Shown: positions 4,417 to 12,556, counted from the stretch's first letter. The stretch is DNA of 12,671 nt from Clostridia bacterium (GCA_900753285.1 CAADYN010000048.1:1-12671); one strand, 5' to 3'. Made by a program: numbers and translations. Notes: generated by a model from the sequence alone, not told the origin.

Positions 4417-7323
4417 ATGGCTAAAGATAAAAAGAAAAATAAAAAAGTCACGGCGGGAGACCTCTTCGGTAAGCTCGGCAAGCGCGGAAGGGACAACTCC
4501 GAGAGCGCGGATGAGCTGAAGGACGAGATATCCTTCATTGACGACGGCGCGGACAACTCCATTGACGTAAGCGGCGCGCAAAACAACAGCGACAGCGACC
4601 TCGACATAAACGAGCTGCTGCGCAAATATATGCCCGACTACGACTCTGACGAAAACAGCGACATTCCCTCGGAAGAGGAATCTCTGGCGCGTCAGGGCGG
4701 TATTCTCTCGCGTCTGAAAAACACTGCGGCGGAGAAGCCTGCAAGTGATGCGGACGATCCGAGCGAGGACGAGCAGCTTATCTCCTCCCTTGACAATGCT
4801 TTCGGAATCCCTGCGAAAAAGACGGATAAGGACAGCTTCATTGACGAATACGAGCTGAACGAGGACGAACCCGCAGCGGACGAGCCGGATTTGACCGTGG
4901 ACATACCCGAGAATGAACCGGCTTTTGAAGAAGAAGCTTCCGAGAAAGCAGCTTTCGAAGAAGAAACTTCCGAGAAAGCAGCTTTCGAGAAAAAAGCTTC
5001 CGAGAAAGCAGCGGTCGAGCCTGTGTTTGACGAAGAATTTCTCGCCGAGCCGGAAGAAGTAACAGAAGAAGACTCGTCCGATGATATCGGCGATAATATC
5101 GGCAAAGAAACAGAAGAACCGGTCATGGAGAAAAAGTCGGTGTTCTCATTCTTCGGAAAGCGCAAGAATAAGGAAAAGCCCGCTCCCGAAGCAGCAGTAA
5201 CAACTGAAGACGACGCCGACCTTTTGGCAGACCTCGACGACGACACGGTGACGGATAAAGCTGCGGATACATCTGCAACGGAAGAAAATCCCGCTGAAAA
5301 CATCGCAGATACATCCGCTGAATCCGAAGCTGTTACCGAAGTCGAAAAAACTGCGGAAGAAGCCGAAGAACCGTCCGAAAAGCCCGACGAGCTGAACCGG
5401 GAAATCGAAGAAGTTTCCTCCGACGCGGAAAAAGAGGACGAGAACGACGAATTTGACCCGACCGATATCAACCTCATGGTGGCGTTCGGGCTTGACAATA
5501 AGGACAACAAAAAGGCGAAGGAGTTCGGCGACCGTCTCGAAGCTAAACAGCACAGCCGTGAAAGCCATAAGGTAAAGCTCGACCATCCCGAATTCGTCGA
5601 CAAAACGCAGATTCCGAAGATTCGCAAGGAATTCCGCGACAAAAAGATATCACTTTGGGTGAGATTCACCGTATGCACAGTCCTCACGGTGCTTCTCATG
5701 ATATTTGAAAATATTCCGCTCATCACAAAGCTGTTCACAGGAACGGAGCAGCAGTTCGCCGGAGTGTTCGACCCCGCGGTTTATCCCGTGGTTTACATCA
5801 TGGTAAGTTTGCAGCTCATGCTCCTTGCCTGCTTCTGTGCGGTTGACGAGATAACAGCGGGAGTGAAGAATATCTTCCGCGGTACTCCGACCCCGTCCAG
5901 CATGACAGCACTGCTCACCCTCGGCGGTATCGTGTACTCCGCTGTGCTTGCAGTCACCGTAGTCAGCCCGAACGAGCCGGTAATGTTCAACTTCGTTACG
6001 GCAGTTTCCGCTATGCTGACCCTTATCTGCGCAATGTACAACAACAAGCGCGAGAGCATGAACTTCGCCGTGATAGCAAACCGCAAGCCTAAGCATATCG
6101 TCCGCCGCCTTCCCGATGAAGAATCCGAGGGAGAAGCGAGAGCCTTTGCCGAAAGCGAGGACGCGTGCGACGTTATGAAGATAGAGAAAACCGACTTCAT
6201 CGACGGCTTCTTCGGCAGACTGTCGCGCCCCGACCCCTCAACCGGCGTGTTTATGACCTTCGCTATGAGCGCGTCCGTTGCTATAGCAGTGTTGTTCGGT
6301 ATTTTCGTAAACCTGCGCGGCGGAGACAATACCTCCGTTTGCAGAGTAGTTTATTCCGCTATGCTCATGCTTGCTCCCCTGTCCGCTTACGTTACGTTCT
6401 CCTACCCCATGTACAGGGCGAACATCGCGGCTAAGGAATACGACAGCGCAATAATCGGCGACGCTTCCCTTGAGGAATACTCCAACGCCTCCATAATCTC
6501 GTTTGACGACAAGAACGTGTTCCCGTCATACTCCGTCAAGGTGCAGAACATGCGAATCTACAACAACGCGAGAATCGACAGAGTGCTTTACTACGCCGCT
6601 TCCGTGTTCGCATATGCCGGCGGACCTTTGCAGGACGTGTTTGAAGTCGCGACAAAGGACATGGGCGTGTCCCAGAACGTCAAGATTTTCGATACCGAAG
6701 CCGGATTCCTTGCAACACAGGTTGACGGCGTAAACATAATCTTCGGCAGCAGCCGGAATCTCCAGAGCCGCGGTCTTGAAATACCCGAGGGTGCGCTGCG
6801 AGACGACGTTGACCTCTCAGATGAGCTTTCGATAATGTATATGTTCCGAGAGAACAAGCTCGTCGCGAAGATGTACATAAAATACGTCATGGATTCCGAT
6901 ATCGACCTCATCCTAAAGCAGTTCTCGGGAAGCGGACTTTACGTTTGCGTTCGTACATTCGACCCGAACATTGACGAGGCTATGATAGCGAAGAAAGCCG
7001 GAATGAAGAAAATGCCGCTCAAGATAGTGCGTTATTCAAGTGCGGATGAAGTCGGCAGGTACGAGGAAAAGGTAGACAGCGGACTTGTCACCTGCGGCTC
7101 GCCGAAATCACTGCTTCAGGTCATCACATACTGCGGCAAGGTGCTCCACACGAAGAAGACAGACATCGCGCTCGGAGTTCTGTCCGTTATGATAGGCGCT
7201 GCGATACTCGTCCTGCTCCTTCTTGCGGATTCGCTCAGCGTACTCTCGTCCCTGCTCATCGTGCTGTACCAGCTTGTATGGCTAATCCCTATAACGATAG
7301 CGTCGAAGGTATTCATCAGATAA
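4417..7323 (+). CDS. Large membrane protein: acidic disordered N-terminus plus degenerate P1B-type ATPase-like module
   Basis: From ATG 4417 this is 968 residues; the frame stays open back to an ATG at 4267 (1018 residues). I prefer 4417 because it begins MAKDKKKNKK, but no candidate start has a Shine-Dalgarno. Residues 1-400 are rich in Asp, Glu, Ser and Ala and likely disordered, with three 10-residue repeats at 169-198. Eight hydrophobic segments follow at about 413-435, 457-477, 497-517, 522-541, 610-632, 640-663, 916-938 and 940-964. This 4+2+2 layout with a short loop and then a ~250-residue loop is that of P1B metal ATPases. The run from segment 6 (LAPLSA) through NIAAKEYDSAIIGDASLEEY to SIISFDDKNVF aligns by eye with CPC...GILIKGGEALE...DKTGT. 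The catalytic signatures are lost: CPC is APL (653-655), DKTGT reads DKNVF (698-702), HP is GP (736-737), TGDN is TFDPN (847-851), and neither GDGxND nor TGE is seen. It is probably a non-transporting, scaffold or regulatory pseudo-ATPase; its role is unknown. Confidence 0.75.
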   Translation: MAKDKKKNKKVTAGDLFGKLGKRGRDNSESADELKDEISFIDDGADNSIDVSGAQNNSDSDLDINELLRKYMPDYDSDENSDIPSEEESLARQGGILSRLKNTAAEKPASDADDPSEDEQLISSLDNAFGIPAKKTDKDSFIDEYELNEDEPAADEPDLTVDIPENEPAFEEEASEKAAFEEETSEKAAFEKKASEKAAVEPVFDEEFLAEPEEVTEEDSSDDIGDNIGKETEEPVMEKKSVFSFFGKRKNKEKPAPEAAVTTEDDADLLADLDDDTVTDKAADTSATEENPAENIADTSAESEAVTEVEKTAEEAEEPSEKPDELNREIEEVSSDAEKEDENDEFDPTDINLMVAFGLDNKDNKKAKEFGDRLEAKQHSRESHKVKLDHPEFVDKTQIPKIRKEFRDKKISLWVRFTVCTVLTVLLMIFENIPLITKLFTGTEQQFAGVFDPAVYPVVYIMVSLQLMLLACFCAVDEITAGVKNIFRGTPTPSSMTALLTLGGIVYSAVLAVTVVSPNEPVMFNFVTAVSAMLTLICAMYNNKRESMNFAVIANRKPKHIVRRLPDEESEGEARAFAESEDACDVMKIEKTDFIDGFFGRLSRPDPSTGVFMTFAMSASVAIAVLFGIFVNLRGGDNTSVCRVVYSAMLMLAPLSAYVTFSYPMYRANIAAKEYDSAIIGDASLEEYSNASIISFDDKNVFPSYSVKVQNMRIYNNARIDRVLYYAASVFAYAGGPLQDVFEVATKDMGVSQNVKIFDTEAGFLATQVDGVNIIFGSSRNLQSRGLEIPEGALRDDVDLSDELSIMYMFRENKLVAKMYIKYVMDSDIDLILKQFSGSGLYVCVRTFDPNIDEAMIAKKAGMKKMPLKIVRYSSADEVGRYEEKVDSGLVTCGSPKSLLQVITYCGKVLHTKKTDIALGVLSVMIGAAILVLLLLADSLSVLSSLLIVLYQLVWLIPITIASKVFIR
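4921..5010 (+). repeat. Three in-frame 30-bp tandem repeats in the acidic tail
   Basis: Units are 4921-4950, 4951-4980 and 4981-5010, all ending CTTCCGAGAAAGCA. They encode AFEEEASEKA, AFEEETSEKA and AFEKKASEKA (residues 169-198 of the 968-residue form). High nucleotide identity indicates recent slippage-type expansion, so copy number may vary between strains. Confidence 0.92.
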
Positions 7324-7328
7324 AAAAC

Positions 7329-7365
7329 AAAAGAGTGAAAGGAAATAACGCTTTTCACTCTTTTT
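7329..7365 (+). terminator. Intrinsic terminator after the pseudo-P-type ATPase gene
   Basis: AAAAGAGTGAAA (7329-7340) pairs with TTTCACTCTTTT (7353-7364). Two inner pairs (G-T, G-C) extend the stem to 14 bp around an 8-nt loop. It ends in a T-run (7361-7365) just after the TAA at 7321-7323. Confidence 0.88.
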
Positions 7366-7389
7366 GATATGCAAAGCAGGAGAAAAGTA

Positions 7390-7553
7390 GAAAGAGCTTC
7401 GCTCTTTCGATTTAATTATATCTCACTGCGGTGAGGGGACGCTCCTACGCGGAGGGCGCACAGAGGGGTGGCGTCTGAACCTCTCTGCGTTCCCTCCGAA
7501 AGGAGCGCCCCACGCGGAGTGGAACAATTAAATCGAAAAGACGGAGTCTTTTC
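7390..7553. repeat. Rod-like palindromic intergenic element (MITE-like or structured RNA)
   Basis: Almost all of this 164-bp, GC-rich stretch can fold on itself. Each end is a small hairpin: GAAAGAGC-TTC-GCTCTTTC (7390-7408) and GAAAAGAC-GGA-GTCTTTTC (7535-7553). Inside them TTTCGATTTAATT (7405-7417) is the complement of AATTAAATCGAAA (7526-7538). Further in, GGGGACGCTCCT (7435-7446) pairs with AGGAGCGCCCC (7501-7511) with one bulged A. The tip is formed by GGAGGG (7451-7456) with CCCTCC (7492-7497), and CGCACAGAGG (7457-7466) with CCTCTCTGCG (7480-7489, one mismatch). There is no open frame of note and no clear target-site duplication. It lies in the 336-bp gap between 7323 and 7660. Confidence 0.7.
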
Positions 7554-7580
7554 TTCTATCTCCCTTACTTGAGTCAAAGT

Positions 7581-7604
7581 GAGACTTACAGATAGCGAAG
7601 TCTC
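7581..7604 (+). other. Short hairpin upstream of the radical-SAM gene
   Basis: GAGACTT (7581-7587) pairs with AAGTCTC (7598-7604) around a 10-nt loop. No T-run follows. It may belong to the leader of the gene at 7660; I find no convincing promoter in 7605-7642. Confidence 0.35.
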
Positions 7605-7659
7605 TTAGAATAAGCTAGTAATAATTGTATGAAAAATATAACAGGAGTAAAAAAACAAC

Positions 7660-10278
7660 ATGAGAGAAGATATACGCAGCTTTTTGCTCGACGTGCAGAA
7701 GCCGGGCAGATATACGGGCGGCGAGACGAATAGCGTCTATAAGGACCTCGATAAAGTCAATATGCGCGTGGCGTTCTGCTTCCCCGATACCTACGAGATT
7801 GGAATGTCAAACCTCGGCATGAGAATTCTCTGCGAGTGCTTCAATAAAATCGACGACGTGTGGTGCGAGAGAGTTTACGCTCCGTGGGTCGATATGGAAG
7901 ACGAAATGCGCAAGAGAAACATTCCGCTGTTCACTCACGAAAGCGGAGATCCGCTGTGCGATTTTGACGTTGTTGCGTTCACTATGCAGTACGAGCTGTG
8001 CTACACAAATATTTTAAATATGCTTGACCTCGGCAGAGTACCGCTCAGACGTGAGGACAGAGGAGAGGACGACCCGATAGTCATAGCCGGCGGGCCCTGC
8101 TCATACAATCCCGAGCCTGTCGCGGACTTTATCGACATTTTCTCCATAGGAGAGGGCGAGGAAGCGCTGCCGGAATTCGCGAACCTCTACCTCGAGATGA
8201 AGAAAAACGGCACATACAATAAGAAGGATTTCCTCTACAGATGCGCAACCGAATTAAAAGGCTTCTATGTACCCTCGCTTTACGATATAAAATACCACGA
8301 CGACGGGACTATCGCGGCTATAATTCCGGCTGACGATAAAGTTCCCGCAGTCGTCACAAAGAGAGTTGTAGAGAATTTTGACAAGTGCATACCCCCGCTA
8401 AATCCCGTGCTCCCGAATATCGAGACTGTACACGACAGAGTTACCATGGAGGTTTTCCGCGGATGTATCAGAGGATGCAGGTTCTGTCAGGCGGGTATGG
8501 TCTGCCGTCCGGTAAGAGAAAGAAGCCCCGAAACTCTCGACTGCATTGCGAAAACCATGGTGCAGAACAGCGGTTACGACGAAATCTCTCTCTCGTCGCT
8601 CTCCATCTCCGACTACTCAAAGATAAGCGAGCTTACCGACAACCTCCTCAGCTGGACGAACGAGAAGATGATAAACCTTTCCCTGCCCTCCATGCGCGCC
8701 GACAGCTTTACAAAGGAGCTTATGGATAAAATAGCCACCGTCCGTCAGACGACGCTCACCTTTGCCCCCGAAGCCGGCTCACCGAGACTCCGCGACGTAA
8801 TAAACAAGAATATCACCGAGGAAGAAATTCTCCGTGCCTGCTCCGTTGCGTATTCCGCGGGAAAGAATCAGATAAAGCTGTACTTCATGGACGGTCTGCC
8901 GTATGAGACATATGAGGACATCGAAGGAATTTCCACCCTCGCCAGCCATGTTGTGGACGAATACTACCGCACACCCGACAGACATAAGGGCAGACAGCCG
9001 CAGGTAACTCTTTCCGTCGCGTGCTTTATCCCGAAGCCGTTCACGCCTTTCCAGTGGGAGGGTCAGAACACGCTTGAAGAGCTGAGAGACAAGCAGGACT
9101 TCCTCTCGTCAAAGATAAAGGACAGAAAGGTGCGCTATAACTACCACGACGCAAAGGTCTCCCGCCTTGAAGCAATATTCGCCCGCGGAGACAGAAGACT
9201 CTCGAAGGCTCTTGAAGAAGCGATAAGACGCCACGTCCGCTTTGACTCGTGGGAAGAACAGTTCGACTACGACAACTGGATGGATATCTTTGCGACTGTA
9301 GGAGTGGACCCGTCGTTCTACGCAAACAGAAGCATCCCCGACGATGAAATTCTACCGTGGGATATGCTCTCGTGCGGAGTTTCAAAGGAATTTCTGCTCT
9401 CCGAGAGACACAAGGCTCAAAAAGCAGTCGCAACTCCGTCATGTAAGGAAAAATGCTCCGGCTGCGGCGTGAACAAGCTCGTCGACAAAAAATACTGCCG
9501 CTGGTGTCCCGGACATCCCGAAAGCTCCGACAGCGCAGGCAGAATCACATCGGACAAGGTGTTCCCCACTCGTGAGGAGACGATGAAGAACACCGTAAAG
9601 CCCGCACGCCTTATCAGAATACGTTTCCGCAAGTTCGGCGCAATGCTGTATATCTCGCACCTCGACCTCGCAAAAACTCTCATGAAGTCGGTAGTGCGCT
9701 CGGGTCTGCCGGTCTACTATACCGAGGGCTACAACCCGAAGCCGAAGCTCGTTTTCGCAACGCCTCTTTCGGTAGGCTGCGGCGGAGAAGAGGAGGTGCT
9801 TGACATCAGGCTCATGAATCCCGTCGGAAACGAAGAGATAACGGAAAAGCTGCGCGCCGTCATGCCGAACGGTATCGAAATCACGCGCGTGTACGAGCAG
9901 AAGGGCAAGCTGAACGACATAAAATGGGCGGAATGCGAGATAAAGTTCGGCAAAGTCGGCGGCATGATAGAGACCACCGAAAATGCAGCAGACGAAATCT
10001 CGAAAATGTTCGACACGCCGTACACTGTGATGAAGAGAAGCAAGAGCGGCGAGCGTGAATGCGACATCTCTCCCCTTGTGAAAAAAATCTCGGCAGTGTG
10101 CAGGGGCGGCGAGCTTACAGTGACCGCAGTGACATCAGCCGACGCGGAGAACTACTTAAATCCCGAATACGTCGCTAAGGCAGTGGAAGAAAAATACAAC
10201 CTCGGCGGAGAGAACGGCTGGCACGTCATAACCAGAAAGAAGCTGCTTCTGTCCGACGGCGAGAGCGAATTTATTTGA
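7660..10278 (+). CDS. Fused radical-SAM protein (TIGR03960-type) with DUF2344 / TIGR03936 C-terminal domain
   Basis: An 872-residue protein of unknown reaction. Residues about 33-180 resemble the cobalamin-binding-like N-terminal domain of this family (FPDTYEIGMSNLGMRIL, then VIAGGPCSYNPEPVADF and IGEGEE). The radical-SAM core follows, with the 4Fe-4S motif RGCIRGCRFCQAG giving Cys269, Cys273 and Cys276. A second Cys cluster, Cys595/599/602 with Cys613/616, could bind another Fe-S cluster or zinc. From about 650 the DUF2344 part begins, with YISHLDLAKTL (664-674) and GLPVYYTEGYNPKPKLVFA (682-700). In many Firmicutes these two parts are fused as here and lie near ribonuclease E/G and rplU-rpmA; here a GNAT gene follows instead. 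AGGAG (7643-7647) is the ribosome binding site, with a rather long 12-nt spacing to the ATG. A role in RNA or ribosome modification is often guessed from context, but is unproven. Confidence 0.9.
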   Translation: MREDIRSFLLDVQKPGRYTGGETNSVYKDLDKVNMRVAFCFPDTYEIGMSNLGMRILCECFNKIDDVWCERVYAPWVDMEDEMRKRNIPLFTHESGDPLCDFDVVAFTMQYELCYTNILNMLDLGRVPLRREDRGEDDPIVIAGGPCSYNPEPVADFIDIFSIGEGEEALPEFANLYLEMKKNGTYNKKDFLYRCATELKGFYVPSLYDIKYHDDGTIAAIIPADDKVPAVVTKRVVENFDKCIPPLNPVLPNIETVHDRVTMEVFRGCIRGCRFCQAGMVCRPVRERSPETLDCIAKTMVQNSGYDEISLSSLSISDYSKISELTDNLLSWTNEKMINLSLPSMRADSFTKELMDKIATVRQTTLTFAPEAGSPRLRDVINKNITEEEILRACSVAYSAGKNQIKLYFMDGLPYETYEDIEGISTLASHVVDEYYRTPDRHKGRQPQVTLSVACFIPKPFTPFQWEGQNTLEELRDKQDFLSSKIKDRKVRYNYHDAKVSRLEAIFARGDRRLSKALEEAIRRHVRFDSWEEQFDYDNWMDIFATVGVDPSFYANRSIPDDEILPWDMLSCGVSKEFLLSERHKAQKAVATPSCKEKCSGCGVNKLVDKKYCRWCPGHPESSDSAGRITSDKVFPTREETMKNTVKPARLIRIRFRKFGAMLYISHLDLAKTLMKSVVRSGLPVYYTEGYNPKPKLVFATPLSVGCGGEEEVLDIRLMNPVGNEEITEKLRAVMPNGIEITRVYEQKGKLNDIKWAECEIKFGKVGGMIETTENAADEISKMFDTPYTVMKRSKSGERECDISPLVKKISAVCRGGELTVTAVTSADAENYLNPEYVAKAVEEKYNLGGENGWHVITRKKLLLSDGESEFI

Positions 10279-10280
10279 TT

Positions 10281-11480
10281 ATGAAAGAATACGATATACG
10301 AAATCTTAAAGCGGACGACCTTGAGCAGTACAACGCCCTCCTCCGCTACGCCTTTCAGATAACCGAAAAGGAGCTTACCGAATGCGGATGGCAGGATGAC
10401 GAGATAAAGCAGTCGAAATTCCCGGTAATCGAGAGAGCGGACGTGCTCGGGTGCTTTGACGGTGACGAGCTTGTGTCGCAGATAGCAGTGTACCCGCTGA
10501 AAATGAACATCTACGGCGCAGTCTATCCCGTCGGCTTTGTCACGAGCGTCTGCACCTATCCCGAATACTCCGGATGCGGCATAATGAAGCGGATAATGCA
10601 CAAAAGCCTCGAGCATATGCGTCAGAGAGGGCAGTCGGTCGCGCTGTTGTTCCCCTACTCAATACCGCTCTACCGCAAAATGGGATGGGAGATCGTCTCA
10701 AACAAAATATCCTACACGGTAAAGGACAGACAGATACCCACAACTCCGCGCGTTCCCGGAAGCGTACACAGAGTGAACTGGGAAAACGAGGACTTCCGCA
10801 ATCTCCACGCACAGTTCGCGGCGGCTACACATGGCTGTCTCTTCCGCAATAACCTCGCGTGGGAGGAGTATTGGCGATGGGACGAGGACGACACGATGGT
10901 TGCGATATACTACGACGCGTCCGAAAAGCCTGCCGGATATATGGTGTACCTCATCAAGGACGACATCATGCACATAAAGGAAATGATATACCTGAATCGC
11001 GAGGCGCAGGAGGGCTTGTGGGGCTACATCCGTGCGCACGACTCCATGATAGACGAGGTTCACGGCAACTCATACTTCGGCGAGCCTATAGCGTTCGAGC
11101 TTGACGACGGCGACATCCGCGAGACGATACGCCCGTACATTATGGGAAGAATAGTCGACGTTGAGCAGTTCTTCTCGAAATACCGCTGTGACTCAAGCGC
11201 GGAGACGGCTGAGATATCCTTTGAGATAGAGGACGAGTTCCTTCCGTGGAACGACAAAATCTTTAACCTGCGCTTCTCGGGCGGCGAGTGCAGTATCATA
11301 CCCGGAGAAGCCGCGCACCGCGCAAAAATGACCGTAGCAACGCTTACAACGATGCTGTTCGGGTATAAGACCGCCGCGAAGCTGTACAGGCTCGGCAGGA
11401 TAGACGCGGACGAGGAGACAGTGCGTATCTTAGACGACGTGCTTCTCCACGAAGAGCCGTACATATCGGACTATATTTGA
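10281..11480 (+). CDS. Eis-like GNAT N-acetyltransferase with C-terminal SCP2-like domain
   Basis: A 399-residue protein with the three-part plan of the Eis family (COG4552): an N-terminal GNAT fold, a second GNAT-like region, and a C-terminal sterol-carrier-like domain. The acetyl-CoA loop is in VTSVCTYPEYSGCGIMKRIM (87-106), where the usual Arg/Gln before GxG is Ser. SIPLYRKMGW (127-136) contains Tyr131, which matches the catalytic tyrosine of Eis (known there as Tyr126); Eis also uses its C-terminal carboxylate. The end, from about 310, includes FNLRFSGGECSIIPGEA and LTTMLFGY, as in SCP2-like domains. A TTG at 10275 overlaps the previous stop by 4 nt (TTGA) and is an in-frame alternative start; ATG 10281 is 2 nt after that stop. 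Either way translation is probably coupled to the radical-SAM gene. The substrate is unknown; Eis relatives acetylate amines, including aminoglycosides and protein lysines. Confidence 0.85.
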   Translation: MKEYDIRNLKADDLEQYNALLRYAFQITEKELTECGWQDDEIKQSKFPVIERADVLGCFDGDELVSQIAVYPLKMNIYGAVYPVGFVTSVCTYPEYSGCGIMKRIMHKSLEHMRQRGQSVALLFPYSIPLYRKMGWEIVSNKISYTVKDRQIPTTPRVPGSVHRVNWENEDFRNLHAQFAAATHGCLFRNNLAWEEYWRWDEDDTMVAIYYDASEKPAGYMVYLIKDDIMHIKEMIYLNREAQEGLWGYIRAHDSMIDEVHGNSYFGEPIAFELDDGDIRETIRPYIMGRIVDVEQFFSKYRCDSSAETAEISFEIEDEFLPWNDKIFNLRFSGGECSIIPGEAAHRAKMTVATLTTMLFGYKTAAKLYRLGRIDADEETVRILDDVLLHEEPYISDYI

Positions 11481-11492
11481 TTGTTTATTCGG

Positions 11493-11876
11493 CTATTCAA
11501 TCGCGTACCACGACAACTCCTCCGCACGGCGTATCTCACCGATAAGCGAAATGAGCTTTGCGCGGGCAGTCTTGTAGCCGGAGAGGTCGTCGGATTTGAA
11601 CCGAAGCATTACTTCTTCAAGCGTGCTTCCGATATCCTCGGCGTCAGAATGCCCGACGGTTGCGCGGATATATCCGTTCCTCTTTTGCCATTCTTCATCA
11701 AGGAGAGGGTAGTATCTCGAAAAACACTCGAGAGCTTCCTCTCCTTTTGTAATACTCGGCAGTGCGTAAGCCAGCTCTTCAAGCTCGTCACATGAGCGCG
11801 TGATGTAAACGGATGAGAACACGACAAATCCCGTGATGACGGCAAGGACGGAGAGGGCGCAGACGAGTGACTTCAT
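11493..11876 (-). CDS. DUF4363 family membrane-anchored protein
   Basis: A 127-residue protein with one N-terminal hydrophobic segment (about 5-25, ALSVLAVITGFVVFSSVYI) that would anchor it in the membrane. A mostly helical outer part rich in Glu, Leu and Arg follows (CDELEELAYALPSITKG..., ending RAEELSWYAIE). This matches DUF4363, a family of unknown function usually encoded just after DUF421 genes in spore-forming Clostridia. Its start overlaps the DUF421 stop by 4 nt (ATGA, read on the minus strand). A strong Shine-Dalgarno AAAGGAG (complement of 11885-11891) sits inside the end of DUF421. The stop is only 12 bp from the convergent acetyltransferase stop. Confidence 0.8.
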   Translation of the reverse strand: MKSLVCALSVLAVITGFVVFSSVYITRSCDELEELAYALPSITKGEEALECFSRYYPLLDEEWQKRNGYIRATVGHSDAEDIGSTLEEVMLRFKSDDLSGYKTARAKLISLIGEIRRAEELSWYAIE

Positions 11877-12550
11877 TTTTTCTTCTCCTTTCGTATGCAG
11901 GTGATTTTTCCGCTGTCGTCAGCCGCCATGATGAATATCTCGTCGAGAGGTATCTTCGTCCGCTTGATCTCGCAGTCAAGCCGCTCCTCGTCCCATCCAA
12001 GCTCACTTAGCCGAGAGGGTAGTAATTTTCCGTCAATCACAAGCAGGTGGTCGATACCGCATTCATCCGTTGCGAGGGACATATCCTTAGGCTTCAGCGG
12101 AGCGTCGGCGGCACGGGGGAATACCGAGAGCTTCCCGTTTTCCTCGAGCACGGCGTAGTAAATCTCGTCGAGCTTTGAAAATCCCTTCTGCCGCAGCTCG
12201 GAAGCAAGCTCGTCCGCCTCAATACGGTTCTTCTTCAGCTCCTCCTCAAGCAGCCTTCCGCGCCGAATCAGTATTGTGGGCGAGCCATAGAACAGCTTTT
12301 TGATAAAATCCGACTTGAGCAGCAAATACGAGACGATGACCTCGACGGAGAGAAGCAGGAGTATCGGGACAATTGCGTAAAGGAGAGGCTTGTTGCGGTC
12401 GGTGATTGGCTGTACCGCTATTTCGGACAGGATGAGCGTGATAATAAGCTCCGATACGCGAAGCTCCCCGATCTGCCGCTTTCCCATAAGGCGCAGTGCG
12501 AGAAGAAGCGCGAAATAAATGATGATGGTTCGTATAAATAATGTTAGCAT
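11873..12550 (-). CDS. DUF421 (YetF-like) membrane protein
   Basis: A 225-residue protein with three membrane segments at about 4-20, 33-50 and 57-78. The family motif LMGKRQIGELRVSELII (21-37) is followed by ILSEIAVQPI. The cytosolic part starts with FYGSPTILIRRGRL (87-100) and contains QKGFSKLDEIYYAVLEENGKLSVFP (121-145), the typical DUF421 core. It ends in a Lys-rich tail. Members such as YetF and YdfS are enriched in spore-formers, and a DUF421 fusion in a mobile spoVA operon affects spore heat resistance, so a spore-membrane role is possible but inferred. It is the first gene of a two-gene operon with DUF4363. No clear Shine-Dalgarno precedes the ATG. Confidence 0.88.
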   Translation of the reverse strand: MLTLFIRTIIIYFALLLALRLMGKRQIGELRVSELIITLILSEIAVQPITDRNKPLLYAIVPILLLLSVEVIVSYLLLKSDFIKKLFYGSPTILIRRGRLLEEELKKNRIEADELASELRQKGFSKLDEIYYAVLEENGKLSVFPRAADAPLKPKDMSLATDECGIDHLLVIDGKLLPSRLSELGWDEERLDCEIKRTKIPLDEIFIMAADDSGKITCIRKEKKK

Positions 12551-12556
12551 ATCGCT

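Noticed and set aside
4692..5738. 348-residue minus-strand open frame
   Set aside because: It is the complement of the Glu/Asp-rich tail, giving an artificial Ser-rich protein with no domain and no start signals.
7501..7511. Rho-independent terminator within the GC-rich palindrome
   Set aside because: No T-run follows any of the GC-rich stems; the real terminator is at 7329-7365.
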